This document shows positions 12,301 through 24,309 of a stretch of DNA of 64,000 nt, in pieces. The translations under genes and the position numbers were made by a program. How positions within the stretch are numbered: the first letter of the stretch is position 1; every line of letters starts with the position of its first letter. The DNA is taken from positions 5,615,501-5,679,500 of the forward strand of contig CAXIWW010000817.1 of assembly GCA_964036315.1 (NCBI GenBank). Reading direction: 5' to 3'. Source of the stretch: Acanthosepion esculentum (Eukaryota > Mollusca > Cephalopoda > Sepiida > Sepiidae). The notes under the pieces were generated by a model. The model was not told the DNA's origin. It was given only the letters and a program-made list of their open reading frames with translations, and ran no database searches.

Positions 12301-12899
12301 CAAAAGTGCCAAAATCTGATAGCAAAAGTGCCAACAGCTGATAGCAAAAGTGCCAACAGCTGATAGCAAAAATGCCAACAGCTGATAGCAAAAGTGCCAA
12401 CAAATTATACCAAAGTGCCAACAGCTGATAGCAAAAGTGCCAACAGCTGATTGCAAAAGTGCCAACAGCTGATAGCAAAAGTGCCAACAGCTGATAGCAA
12501 AAGTGCCAACAGCTCATAGCAAAATTGACAATAGCTGATAGCAAAAGTGCCAACAGCTGATAGCAAAAGTGCCAACAGCACCACATTGCAACTAGTCCTA
12601 GGTATGACTATAAACTTCATCAGACAGCAATGCTTCTGATCACAAAGTGTCCCAGCTATGAGCAAATAGTGACCCCCCACTAAAAAAAAACACTATGAAT
12701 GTATAAAAATACATGTTTATATAAAAACTTGCGAACAACTCTAGTTGATAGCAAAAGTGCCAACAGCACCACAGCTGATAGCAAAAGTGCCAACAGCTGA
12801 TAGCAAAAGTGCCAACAGCTGATAGCAATAGTGCCAACAGCACCACAGTGCCAACTAGTCCTAGGTATGACTATAAACTACATCTGACAGCAAGGCTTC
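9312..12899 (-). repeat. Satellite A, inverted arm
   Basis: The same satellite appears as its reverse complement: monomers read CAGCTGATAGCAAAAGTGCC on the + strand. The inverted landmark CTAGTCCTAGG has its CCTAGG core at 9550, 9811, 10142, 10428, 10867, 11131, 11459 (variant), 11722, 12029 (variant), 12597 and 12860. Spacings are 261-568 bp and follow the same 22-bp steps as the forward arm. The spacers match those of the forward arm closely, so the two arms belong to one family. The arm ends abruptly in the middle of a spacer at 12,899, where satellite B begins. Confidence 0.95.
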
Positions 12900-12906
12900 G
12901 GGACTT
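12893..12906. other. Satellite A / satellite B junction
   Basis: The inverted satellite A spacer is cut inside AAGGCTTCTGATCACAAAG, after AAGGCTTC at 12,899. It continues directly as GGGACTTACTGGGACC, a satellite B unit. B units elsewhere include the variant CTTTCGGGGACTG, so TTC is a plausible three-base microhomology. No unique DNA lies between the families. Confidence 0.9.
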
Positions 12907-15900
12907 ACTGGGACCGGGGGTGGTCTGCGTGGGTCTTTCTGGGACTGTCTCCTAGGGGGGGGGTTCGTTTGCGTTGGACTTTCTGGGACTGTCTACTGCG
13001 TGGGGGGTCGTCTGCATGGGACTTTCTGGGACTGGGGGTAGTCTCCGTGGGACTTTCTGGGACTGGCTCCTGGGTGGAGGGGATCGTCTGCGTGGGACTT
13101 GCTGGGACTGGGGGTCGTCTGCGTGGGACTTTCTGGGACTGTCTCCTGGGTGGGGAGTCGTCTGCCTGGGACTTTCTGGGACTGTCTCCTTGGTGGGTGT
13201 TCATCTGCGTGGGATATTCTGGGACTGGGGGCTGTCTGCGTGGGACATTCTTGGACTGGGGGTCGTCTGCGTGGGACTTTCTGGGACTGTCTCCTGGGTG
13301 GGTGCTCGTCTGCGTGGGACTTTCTTGGACTGTCTCCTGGGTGGGTGTTCGTCTGCGTGGGACTTTCTGTGATTGAGGGTCGTCTGCGTGGGATATCTGG
13401 GTCTGTCTCCTGGGTGGGGGCTCGTCTGCATGGGAGTTTCTGGGACTGGGTGTCGTCTGCGTGGGACTTTCTCGGATTGTCTCCTGGGTGTGGGGTCGTC
13501 TGCGTGGGACTTTCTGGGACTGGGTGTCGTCTTCGTGGGTCTTTCTGGGACTCTCTCCTGGGTGGGGTGTCGTCTGCGTGGGAGTTTCTCGGACTGGGGG
13601 TCGTCTGCGTGGGACTTTCTGGGACTGGGGGTCGTCTGCGTGGGACTTTCTGGGACTGGAGGTAGTCTGCGTGGGAGTTTCTTGGACTGTCACCTGGGTT
13701 GGGTGGTCGTCTGCGTGGGACTTGCTGGGACTGGGGGTCGTCTGCGTGGGACTTTCTGGGACTGTCTCCTGTCTGGGGGGTAGTCTTCGTGGGACTTTCT
13801 GGGACTAGGGGGTTGTCTGCGGGGGACTTTCTGGGATTGGGAGTCGTCAGTGTGGGGCTTTCTGGGACTGGGGGTCGTCTACGTGGGACTTTCTGGGACT
13901 GTCTCCTGGATGGGGGGTCATCTGCGTGGGACTTTCTGGGATTTTCTCCTTGGTGGGGGGGTCGTCTGCGTGGGACTTTCTGGGACTGGGTGTCGTCTGC
14001 GTGGGACTATCTGGGACTGTCTCCTGGGTGGGTGTCGTCTGCGTGGGATTTTCTGGGACTGGATTCGTCTGTTTGGGCTTTCTGGTACTGTCTCCTTGGT
14101 GGGTGTTCTTGTGCGAGAGATTTTCTGGGACTGGGGGTCGTCTGCGTGGGACTTTCTGGGATTGTCTCCTGGGTGTGGGGTCGTCTGCGTGGGACTTTCT
14201 GTGACTGTCTCCTTGGTGGGTGTTCATCTGCGTGGGATTTTCTGGGACTGGCGGTCGTCTGCGTGGGACTTGCTGGGACTGTCTCCTGTCTGGGGGTCGT
14301 CAGCGTGGGACTTTCTTGGACTGGGTGTAGTCTGCGTGGGACTTTCTGTGACTGTCTCATGGGTGGGGGCTCGTCTGCGTGGGACTTTCTTGGACTGTCA
14401 CCTGGGTGGGTGTTCGTCTGCCTGGGACTTTCCGTGACTGGGGGTCGTCTGCGTGGGATATCTGGGTCTGTCTCCTGGGTGGGAGGGTCGTCTGCATGGG
14501 AGTTTCTGGGACTGGGTGTCGTCTGCGTGGGACTTTCTGGGATTATCTCCTGGGTGTGGGGTCGTCTGCGTGGCACTTTCTGGGACTGGGGGTCGTCTGC
14601 GTGGGTCTTTCTTGGACTCTCTCCTGGGTGGAGGGTCGTCTGCGTGGGAGTTTCTGGGACTGGAGGTCTTCTGCGTGGGACTTTCGGGGACTGGGGGTCG
14701 TCTGCGTGGGACTTTCTGGGACTGGAGGTAGTTAGCGTGGGTATTTCTGGGACTGTCACCTGGGTGGGGTGGTCGACTGCGTGGGACTTACTGGGCTGGG
14801 GGTCGTCTGCGTGGGACTTTCTGGGACTGTCTCCTGTCTGGGGGATCGTCTTTGTGGGACTTTCTGGGACTAGGGGGTCGTCTGCGGGGGACATTCTGGG
14901 ACTGGGGGTCGTCTTCCTGGTACTTTCTGGGACTGTGGGTCGTCTGCGTGGGACTTTCTCGGACTGCTGTTCGTCTGCGTGGGACTTTCTGGGATTGGGG
15001 GTCGTCTGCGTGGGTCTTTCTGGGACTGTCTCCTGGGTGGGGGACGTCTGCGTGGGACTTTCTGGGACTGGGGTTCGTCTGCGTGGGACTCTCTGGTACT
15101 GGGGTCAGTCTGCGTGGGACTTTTTGGCAGTGGGGGTCGTCTGCGTTGGACTTTCTGGGACTGTCTCCTGGGTGGCGGTTCGTCTGCGTGGGATTTTCTG
15201 GGAGTGGAGGTCGTCTGCGTGGGAATTTCTGGGACTGTCTCCTTGGTAGGGTGTCGTCTGCGTGGGACTTCTGGGACTGGGGGTCCTGTGCGTGGGACTT
15301 TCTGGGACTGGGGGTCGTCTGCGTGGGACTTTCTGGGAGTGTCTCCTGGTTGGGGGGTCGTCTGCGTGGGACTTTCTGTTACTGGGGTACGTCTGCGTGA
15401 GTCATTCTGGGACTGTCTCCTGGGTGGGGGGTCGTCTTCGTGGGACTTTCTGGAACTGTGGGTCGTCTGCGTGGGACTTCTGGGACTGGGGGTCCTGTGC
15501 GTGGGACTTTCTGGGACTGGGGATCGTATGCGTGGGACTTTCTGGTACTGGGGGTCGTCTGCATGGGACTTTCTGGGACTGGGGTTCGTCTGCGTGGGTC
15601 TTTCTGGGACTGTCTCTTGGGTGGGGAGTTGTCTGCGTGGGACTTTCTGGGACTGGGGGTCGTCTGCGTGGGACATTCTTGGACTGGGGGCCGTCTACGT
15701 GGGACTTTCTCCTAGTGGGGGTCGTCTGCGTGGGACTTTCTTGGACTGTCTCCTGGGTGGGGGGTCGTCTGCGTGGGACTTTCTGGGACTGTTGGTCGTC
15801 TGCGTGGGAATTTCTTGGACCCTCTCCTGGGTGGCGGGTCGTCTGCGTGGGACTTTCTGGGACAGTCTCCTGTGTGGGGTCCTCTGCGTGGGATTTTCTG

Positions 15901-18200
15901 GTACTGGGGTCGTGTGCGTGGGACTTGCTGGGACTGTCTCCTGTATTGGGGTCGTCTGCGTGGGACTTTCTTGGACTGGGGGTCGTATGCGTGGGACTTT
16001 CTGGGACTGTCTCCTGGGTGGGGGCTCGTCTGCGTGGGACTTTCTTGGACTGGGGGTCGTATGCGTGGGACTTTCTGGGACTGTCTCCTGGGTGGGGGCT
16101 CGTCTGCGTGGGACTTTCTTGGACTGTCTCCTGGGTGTGGGTTCGTCTGCGTGGGATATCTGGGTCTGTCTCCTGGGTGGGGGGTCTTCTGCATGGGAGT
16201 TTCTGGGACTGGGTGTCGTCTGCGTGGCTCTTTCTGGGACTCTCTCCTGGCTGGGGGGTCGTCATCGTGGGAGTTTCTGGGACTGTGGGCGGTCTCCGTG
16301 AGACTTTCTGGGACTGGGGGTCGTCTGCGTGGGACTTTCTGGGACGGGAGGTAGTCTGCGTGGGACTTTCTTGGAATGTCACCTGGGTGGGGTGGTCGTC
16401 AGCGTGGGACTTGTTGGGACTGGGGGTCGTCTGCGTGGGACTTTCTGGGACTGTCTCCTGTCTGGGGTGTCGTCTTCGTGGGACTTTCTGGGATTAGGGG
16501 GTCGTCTGCGGGGGACTTTCTGGGACTGGAGGTCGTCTCCGTGGGACTTTCTGATACTGGGGGTCGTCTGCGTGGGACTTTCTGGGACTGGGTGTCGTCT
16601 GCGTGGGACTTTCTGGGACTGTCTCCTGGGTGGTGGTCGTCTGCGTGGGACTTTCTGGGACTGAAGCTCGTCTGCGTCGGACTTTCTCGGACTGTCTCCT
16701 TGGTGGGGGGTAGTCTGCATGGCACTTTCTGGGACTGTCTCCTGGGTGGTGGTCGTCTGCGTGGGACTTTCTGGGACTGAAGTTCGTCTGCGTCGGACTT
16801 TCTGGGACTGTCTCCTTGGTGGGGGGTAGTCTGCGTGGGACTTGCTGGGACACTCTCCTGTCTGGGAGTCGTCTGCGTGGGACTTTCTGGGACTGTCTCC
16901 TGGGTGGGGGGGTCGTCTGCGTGGGATATCTAGGACTGTCTCCTGGGTGGTGTGTCTTCTGCATGGGACTTTCTGGGACTGGGGGTTGTCTGCATGGGTC
17001 TTTCTGGTACAGTCTCCTGCGTGCGGTGTCGTCTGCGTGGGATTTTGTGGGATTGGGGGTCGTCTGCGTGGGACTTTATGGGACTGGGGGTCGTCTGCGT
17101 GGGTCATTCTGGGACTCTCTCCTGGGTGGGGGGTCGTCTGCGTGGGACATTTTGGGACTGTTTCCTGGGTGGGGACTCGTCTGCGTGGGACTTTATGGGA
17201 CAGGGGGTCGTCTGCGTGGGTCTTTCTGGGACAGTCTCCTGGGTGCGGTTTCGTCTGCGTGGGACTTTGTGGGACTGGTGGTCTTCTGCGTGGGACTTTC
17301 TGGGACTGTCTCCTGGGTGGGGGTCGTCATTTTGGGACTTTCTGGGACTGTCTCCTGGGTGGGGGTCGTCTGCGTGGGACTTTCTGGGATTGTCTCATGG
17401 CTGGGGGTCGTCTGCATGGGACTTCCTAGGACTGGGGGTCGTCTGCGTGGGACTAACTGGGACTGTCTCCTGGGTGGGGGGTCGTCTGCGTGGGACTTTC
17501 TGGGTCCGTCTCCTGGGTGGGTGTTCGTCTGCGTGGGATTTTCTGGGACTGGGGGTCGTCTGCGTGGGACTTGCTGGGACACTCTCCTGTCTGGGGGTCG
17601 TCTGCGTGGGACTTTCTGGGACTGGCTCCTGGGTGGGGATCATCTGCGTGGGTCTTTCTTGAACTGGGGGTCTTCTGCGTGGGACTTTCTGGGAGTGTCT
17701 CCTGGGTGGGTGTCGTCTGTTTGGGACTTTCTGGGACAGTCTCCTGGGTGGGGGTCGTCTGCGTGGGACTTTCTGGGACTGTCTCCTGACTGGGGTCGTC
17801 TGCATGGGACTTCCTAGGACTGGGGGTCGTCTGCGTGGGACTTTCTGGGACTGGGGGTCGTCTGCTTCGGACTTTCTGGGATTGTCTCCTGGGTGTGTGG
17901 TCGTCTGCGTGGGACTTTCTGGGACTGTCTCCTGGGTGGGGGTCGTCTGCGTGGGATTTTGTTGGACTGTCTCCTGGGTGGAAGGTTGTCTGCGTGGGAT
18001 ATCTGGGACAGTCTCCTTGGTGGGGGGTCGTCTGCGTGGTTTTTTCTGGGACTGGGTGTCGTCTGCGTGGGACTTTCTGGGACTGGGGATCGTCTGCGTG
18101 GGACTTTCTGGGACAGTCTCCTGGTTGGGGGTCGTCTGCGTGGGAATTTCTGAGACAGGGGGTCGTCTACTAGGGACTTTCTGGGACTGGGTGTCGTCTG
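12900..18200 (+). repeat. Satellite B, left edge, divergent
   Basis: Units here are recognisable but scattered in sequence, with many private changes (TCTTGTGCGAGAG near 14110, GTATGCG near 15975, TTGTTGGGAC near 16410). No copy longer than a few units repeats exactly. A small local tandem with the variant GGTCGTATGCG occurs at about 15,965-16,130. The degeneracy compared with 43-56 kb suggests that this edge escapes the exchange that keeps the interior uniform. Confidence 0.8.
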
Positions 18201-18404
18201 CGTGGGACTTTCTGGGAAGTGTCTGCTGGGTGCGGGGTCGTCTGCGTGGGACTTTGTGGGAATGTGGGTCATCTGCGTGGGACTTTCTGGGACTGGGGGT
18301 CGTCTGCGTGGGACTTTCTGGGACTGTCTCCTGGGTGGGGGGTCGTCTGCGTGGGACTTTCTGGGAATGGGGGTCTTCTGCGTGGGACATTCTGGGACTG
18401 TCTC

Positions 18405-18620
18405 CTGGGTGGGAGGTCGTCTGAAGGGGCCTTTTTGGTACTGGGGGTCATCTGCGTGGGATTTTCTGGCACTGGGGGTCGCCTGCGTGGGACATTCTGG
18501 GACTGTCTCCTGGGTGGGAGGTCGTCTGAAGGGGCCTTTTTGGTACTGGGGGTCATCTGCGTGGGACTTCCTGGCACTGGGGGTCGCCTGCGTGGGACAT
18601 TCTGGGACTGGGTGTCGTCT
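18405..18620 (+). repeat. 106-bp local doublet in satellite B
   Basis: Two adjacent copies carry the rare variant CTGAAGGGGCCTTTTTGG (first at 18,421, again at 18,527) followed by TCATCTGCG and GGCACTGGGGGTCGCCTGCG. The 106-bp period equals two 31-bp units plus one long unit, within a base or two. One difference is visible: GGGATTTTCTGG in copy 1 against GGGACTTCCTGG in copy 2. Confidence 0.85.
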
Positions 18621-19912
18621 GCGTGGGACTTTCTGGGAAATGTCTGCTGGGTGGGGGTCGTCTGCGTGGGACTTTGTGGGACTGGGGGTCATCTGCGTGG
18701 TTCTTTCTGTGACTGGGGGTCGTCTGCGTGGGACTTTCTGGGACTGGGGGTCGTCTGCGTGGGACTTTCTGGGACTGGGGGTCGTCTGCGTGGGACTTTC
18801 TTGGACTGTCTCCTGGGAGGGGGATCGTCTGCGTGGGACTCTCTGGGACTGTCAACTGGGTGGGGGGTAGTCTGCGTGGGAATTTCTGGGACAGGGGGTC
18901 GTCTGCGTGGGACTTTCGGGGACTGACTCCTGGGTGGGGGGTCGTCTGCGTGGGACTTCCTGGGACTGGGGGTCGTCTGCGTGGGAATTTATGGGACTGG
19001 GGGCTGTCTGCGTGGGACTTTCTGGGACTGTCTCCTGGGTGGGGGATCGTCTGCGTAGGACTTTCATGTACTGTCTCCTGGGTGGGGGGTCGTCTGCGTG
19101 GGAATTTCTGGGTCTGGGGGTCGTCTGCGTGGGACTCTCTGGTACTGTCTCCTGTCTGGGGGGTCGTCTGCGTGGGACTTTCTGGGACTGGGGTGGTCTG
19201 CGTGGGACTTTCTTTGACTAGGTGTGGTCTGCGTGTGACTTTCTGGGACTGGGTGTCGTCTGCGTGGGACTTTCTGGGAAATGTCTGCTGGGTGGGGGGT
19301 CGTCTGCGTGGGACTTTGTGGATCTGGGGGTCATCTGCGTGGGACTTTCTGGGACTGGGGGTCGTCTGCGTGGGACTTTCTGGGACTGGGGGTCGTCTGC
19401 GTGGGACTTTCGTGGACTGTCTCCTTGGAGGGGGATCGTCTGCGTGGGACTCTCTGGCACTGTCTACTGGTTTGGGGGTCGTCTGCGTGGGAATTTCTGG
19501 GACAGGGGGTCGTCTGCGTGGGACTTTCGGGGACTGACTTCTGGGTGGGGGGTCGTCTGCGTGGGACTTCCTGGGACTGGTTGTCGTCTGCGTGGGACTT
19601 TCTTGGACTGGCTCCTGGGTGGGGGGTCGTCTGCGTAGGACTTTCTTGGACTGTCTCCTGGGTGGGGGGTCGTCTTCGTGGGACTTTATGGGACTGGGGG
19701 TCGTCTTCGTGGGACTTTCTGTGACCGTCTCCTGGGTGGGGGGGTCGTCTGCGTGGGACTTTCTGGGACTGACTCCTGGGTGGGGGGTCGTCTGTGTGGG
19801 ACTTTCTGGGACTGGGGGTCATCTGCGTGGTTCTTTCTGGGACTGGGGGTCGTCTGCGTGGGACTTTCTGGGACTGTCTCCTGGGTGGGGGGGTCGTCTG
19901 CGTAGGATTTTC

Positions 19913-21600
19913 TTGGACTGTCTCCTGGGTGGGGGTCGTCTGCGCGGGACTTTCTGTGACTGGGGGTCGTCTCCGTGGGACTTTATGTGACTGGGGGCCG
20001 TCTGCGTGGGACTTTCTGGGACTGTCTCCTGTCTGGGGGGTCGTCTGCGTGGGACTTTCTGGGACTGGGGGTCGTCTGCGTGGGTCTTTCTGGGACTGTC
20101 TCCTGGGTGGGGGTCGTCTGCGTGGGACTTTGTGGGACTGTCTTCTAGGTGGTGGGTCGTCTGCGTGGGACATTCTGGGACTGGGGTTCGTCTGCGTGGG
20201 ACTTTCTGTGACTGGGGGTGGTCTGCGTGTGACTTTCTGGGACTGGGGGTCATCTGCGTGGGACATTCTGGGAAATGTCTGCTGGGTGGGGGGTCGTCTG
20301 CGTGGGACTTTATGGGACTGGGGTCATTTGCGTGGGACTTTCTGGGACTGGGGGTCGTCTGCGTGGGACTTTCTGTGACTGGGGGTCATCTGCGTGGGAC
20401 TTTCTGGGACTGGGGTTCGTCTGCGTGGAACTTTCTGGGACTGGGGCTCGTCTGCGTGGGACTTTCTGGGACTGTCCTGGGTGGAGGGTCGTCTGCGTGG
20501 GAATTTCTGGGACAGGGGGTCGTCTGCGTGGGACTTTCGGGGACTGACTCCTGGGTGGTGGGTCGTCTGTGTGGGACTTTCTGGGACTGGAGGTCGTCTG
20601 CATGGGACTTTCTGTGACTGGGGGTGGTCTGCGTGGGACTTTCTGGGAATGGGTGTCGTCTGCGTGGGACTTTCTGGGACTGTCTCCTGGGTGGGGGTCG
20701 TCTGCGTGGGACTTTCTGGGACTGGGGATGGTCTGCGTGGGACTTTCTGGGACTGTCTCCTGTCTGGGGGGTCGTCTGCGTTGGACTTTCTGGTACTGTC
20801 TCCAGGGTGGGGGGTCGTCTGCGTGGGAATTTCTGGGACAGGGGGTCGTCTGCGTGGGACTTTCTGGGACTGACTCCTGGGTGGGGGGGTCGTCTGTGTG
20901 GGATTTTCTGGGACTGGGGGTCGTCTGAGTGGGATTTTCTGGTACTGGGTGTCGTCTGCGGGGGACTTTCGGGGACTGTCTACTGGGTGGGTGTCGTCTG
21001 CGTGGGACTTTCTGGGACTGGGGGTCGTCTGCGTGGGACTTTCTTTGACTAGGGGTGGTCTGCGTGTGACTTTCTCGGACTGGGTGTCGTCTGCGTGGGA
21101 CTTTCTGGGAAATGTCTGCTGGGTGGGGGGTCGTCTGCGTGGGGCTTTGTGGGACTGGCGGTCATCTGCGTGGGACTTTCTGGGACTGGGGGTCGTCTGC
21201 ATGGGACTTTCTGGGACTGGGGGTCGTCTGCGTGGGTCTTTCTGGGACTGTCTCCTGGGTGGGTGTCGTCTGCGTGGGACTTTCTGGGAAATGTCTGCTG
21301 GGTGGGGGGTCGTCTGCGTGGGGCTTTGTGGGACTGGCGGTCATCTGCGTGGGACTTTCTGGGACTGGGGGTCGTCTGCATGGGACTTTCTGGGACTGGG
21401 GGTCATCTGCGTGGGACTTTCTGGGACTGGGGGTCGTCTGCGTGGGACTTTCTGGGAAGGGGGATCGTCTGCGTGGGACTTTCTGGGACTGTCTACTTGG
21501 TGGGGGGGTCGTCTGCGTGGGAATTTCTGGGACAGGGGTCGTCTGCGTGGGACTTTCGGGGACTGTCTCCTGGGTGGGGGGTCGTCTCCGTAGGACATTC
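19913..21600 (+). repeat. 1,688-bp higher-order unit in satellite B, copy 1
   Basis: This starts at TTGGACTGTC and repeats immediately at 21,601. It contains the marker variants GGGAAATGTCTGCTGGG (near 20,271, 21,109 and 21,286) and CTTCTAGGTGGTGGG (near 20,141). Within the stretches compared, copies 1 and 2 differ at one base: G at 20,766 against T at 22,454. Such identity over 1.7 kb in a repeat with many possible variants indicates a very recent duplication or an assembly duplication. Confidence 0.9.
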
Positions 21601-23288
21601 TTGGACTGTCTCCTGGGTGGGGGTCGTCTGCGCGGGACTTTCTGTGACTGGGGGTCGTCTCCGTGGGACTTTATGTGACTGGGGGCCGTCTGCGTGGGAC
21701 TTTCTGGGACTGTCTCCTGTCTGGGGGGTCGTCTGCGTGGGACTTTCTGGGACTGGGGGTCGTCTGCGTGGGTCTTTCTGGGACTGTCTCCTGGGTGGGG
21801 GTCGTCTGCGTGGGACTTTGTGGGACTGTCTTCTAGGTGGTGGGTCGTCTGCGTGGGACATTCTGGGACTGGGGTTCGTCTGCGTGGGACTTTCTGTGAC
21901 TGGGGGTGGTCTGCGTGTGACTTTCTGGGACTGGGGGTCATCTGCGTGGGACATTCTGGGAAATGTCTGCTGGGTGGGGGGTCGTCTGCGTGGGACTTTA
22001 TGGGACTGGGGTCATTTGCGTGGGACTTTCTGGGACTGGGGGTCGTCTGCGTGGGACTTTCTGTGACTGGGGGTCATCTGCGTGGGACTTTCTGGGACTG
22101 GGGTTCGTCTGCGTGGAACTTTCTGGGACTGGGGCTCGTCTGCGTGGGACTTTCTGGGACTGTCCTGGGTGGAGGGTCGTCTGCGTGGGAATTTCTGGGA
22201 CAGGGGGTCGTCTGCGTGGGACTTTCGGGGACTGACTCCTGGGTGGTGGGTCGTCTGTGTGGGACTTTCTGGGACTGGAGGTCGTCTGCATGGGACTTTC
22301 TGTGACTGGGGGTGGTCTGCGTGGGACTTTCTGGGAATGGGTGTCGTCTGCGTGGGACTTTCTGGGACTGTCTCCTGGGTGGGGGTCGTCTGCGTGGGAC
22401 TTTCTGGGACTGGGGATGGTCTGCGTGGGACTTTCTGGGACTGTCTCCTGTCTTGGGGGTCGTCTGCGTTGGACTTTCTGGTACTGTCTCCAGGGTGGGG
22501 GGTCGTCTGCGTGGGAATTTCTGGGACAGGGGGTCGTCTGCGTGGGACTTTCTGGGACTGACTCCTGGGTGGGGGGGTCGTCTGTGTGGGATTTTCTGGG
22601 ACTGGGGGTCGTCTGAGTGGGATTTTCTGGTACTGGGTGTCGTCTGCGGGGGACTTTCGGGGACTGTCTACTGGGTGGGTGTCGTCTGCGTGGGACTTTC
22701 TGGGACTGGGGGTCGTCTGCGTGGGACTTTCTTTGACTAGGGGTGGTCTGCGTGTGACTTTCTCGGACTGGGTGTCGTCTGCGTGGGACTTTCTGGGAAA
22801 TGTCTGCTGGGTGGGGGGTCGTCTGCGTGGGGCTTTGTGGGACTGGCGGTCATCTGCGTGGGACTTTCTGGGACTGGGGGTCGTCTGCATGGGACTTTCT
22901 GGGACTGGGGGTCGTCTGCGTGGGTCTTTCTGGGACTGTCTCCTGGGTGGGTGTCGTCTGCGTGGGACTTTCTGGGAAATGTCTGCTGGGTGGGGGGTCG
23001 TCTGCGTGGGGCTTTGTGGGACTGGCGGTCATCTGCGTGGGACTTTCTGGGACTGGGGGTCGTCTGCATGGGACTTTCTGGGACTGGGGGTCATCTGCGT
23101 GGGACTTTCTGGGACTGGGGGTCGTCTGCGTGGGACTTTCTGGGAAGGGGGATCGTCTGCGTGGGACTTTCTGGGACTGTCTACTTGGTGGGGGGGTCGT
23201 CTGCGTGGGAATTTCTGGGACAGGGGTCGTCTGCGTGGGACTTTCGGGGACTGTCTCCTGGGTGGGGGGTCGTCTCCGTAGGACATTC
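21601..23288 (+). repeat. 1,688-bp higher-order unit in satellite B, copy 2
   Basis: This is an exact-length copy of 19,913-21,600. It ends at 23,288, where TTGGACTGTC begins again but continues with CTGTGTGGGGGGCC, the start of a different block. The copy therefore ends at the same phase at which it begins, as expected for a tandem duplication by unequal exchange. Confidence 0.9.
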
Positions 23289-23342
23289 TTGGACTGTCTC
23301 CTGTGTGGGGGGCCGTCTGCGTGGGACTTTCTGGGACTGGGG

Positions 23343-23726
23343 GTCGGCTGCGTGGGACTTTCTGGGACTGTCTCCTGTCTGGGGGGTCGTCTGCCTGGGA
23401 CTTACTGGGACTGGGGGTCCTCTGCGTGGGTCTTTCTGGGACTGTCTCCTGGGTGGGGGGGTCGTCTGCGTAGGACTTTCTTGTACTGTCTCCTGGGTGG
23501 CGGGTCGTCGGCGTGGGACTTTCTGGGACTGGGGGTCGGCTGCGTGGGACTTTCTGGGACTGTCTCCTGTCTGGAGGGTCGTCTGCCTGGGACTTACTGG
23601 GACTGGGGGTCCTCTGCGTGGGTCTTTCTGGGACTGTCTCCTGGGTGGGGGGGTCGTCTGCGTAGGACTTTCTTGTACTGTCTCCTGGGTGGGGGGTCGT
23701 CTGCGTGGGACTTACTGGGACTGGGG
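23343..23726 (+). repeat. 192-bp local doublet in satellite B
   Basis: Two copies of a 192-bp block are marked by the rare variant GGGGGTCGGCTGCG (GTCGGC at 23,343 and 23,535), together with GCCTGGGACTTACTGG and GGTCCTCTGCG. The same doublet recurs at 25,933 and 26,125, so it was carried along in the larger duplication described at 24,310-26,265. Confidence 0.85.
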
Positions 23727-24309
23727 GTCGTCTGAGTGGGACTTTCTGGGACTGTCTTCTAGGTGGTGGGTCGTCTGCGTGGGAATTTTCTGGGACTGGG
23801 GTTCGTCTGCGAGGGACTTTCTGTGACTGGGGGTGGTCTGCCTGTGACTTTCTGGGACTGGGGGTCATCTGCGTGGTTCTTTCTGGGACTGGGGGTCGTC
23901 TGCGTGGGACTTTCTGGGACTGTCTCCTGGGTGGGGGTCGTCTGCGTGGGACTTTCTGGTACTGTCTCCAGGTTGGGGGGGTCGTCTGCGTGGGAATTTC
24001 TGGGACAGGGGGTCTTCTGCGTGGGACTTTCTGGGACTGACTCCTGGGTGGGGGGTCGTCTGTGTGGGACTTTCTGGGACTGGGGGTCATCTGCGTGGTT
24101 CTTTCTGGGACTGGGGGTCGTCTGCGTGGGACTTTCTGGGACTGTCTCCTGGGTGGGGGTCGTCTGCGCGGGACTTTCTGTGACTGGGGGTCGTCTCCGT
24201 GGGACTTTCTGGGACTGTCTCCGGGGTGGGGGGTCGTCTGCCTAGGAATTTATTGTACTGTCTCCTGGGTGGGGGGTCGTCTGCGTGGGACTTTTTGGGT
24301 CTGGGGGTC

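Larger units (their letters stand above)
1..12899. repeat. Satellite A: 22-bp tandem repeat with periodic ~150-bp spacers
   Basis: This is a tandem array of a 22-bp monomer that begins TTGGCACTTTTGCTATCAGC and ends TG. It is about 45% GC and carries the palindrome CAGCTG and a T4 run in each copy. Common variants change GCTATC to GGTATC, or CAGCTG to CATCTG or CAGCTT. Runs of monomers are separated by a longer conserved spacer, seen 38 times (27 forward, 11 inverted). All three forward frames of the monomer are nearly stop-free, so short leucine/cysteine-rich open frames recur without coding significance. No unique sequence lies inside the block, and its left edge is outside the window. I do not recognise the family. 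The repeat structure is certain; the chromosomal location is unknown. Confidence 0.96.

Noticed and set aside
1..12899. CRISPR-like array (regular direct repeats)
   Set aside because: The 22-bp repeats are contiguous with no unique spacers, and the ~150-bp spacer is itself repeated. This is a satellite.
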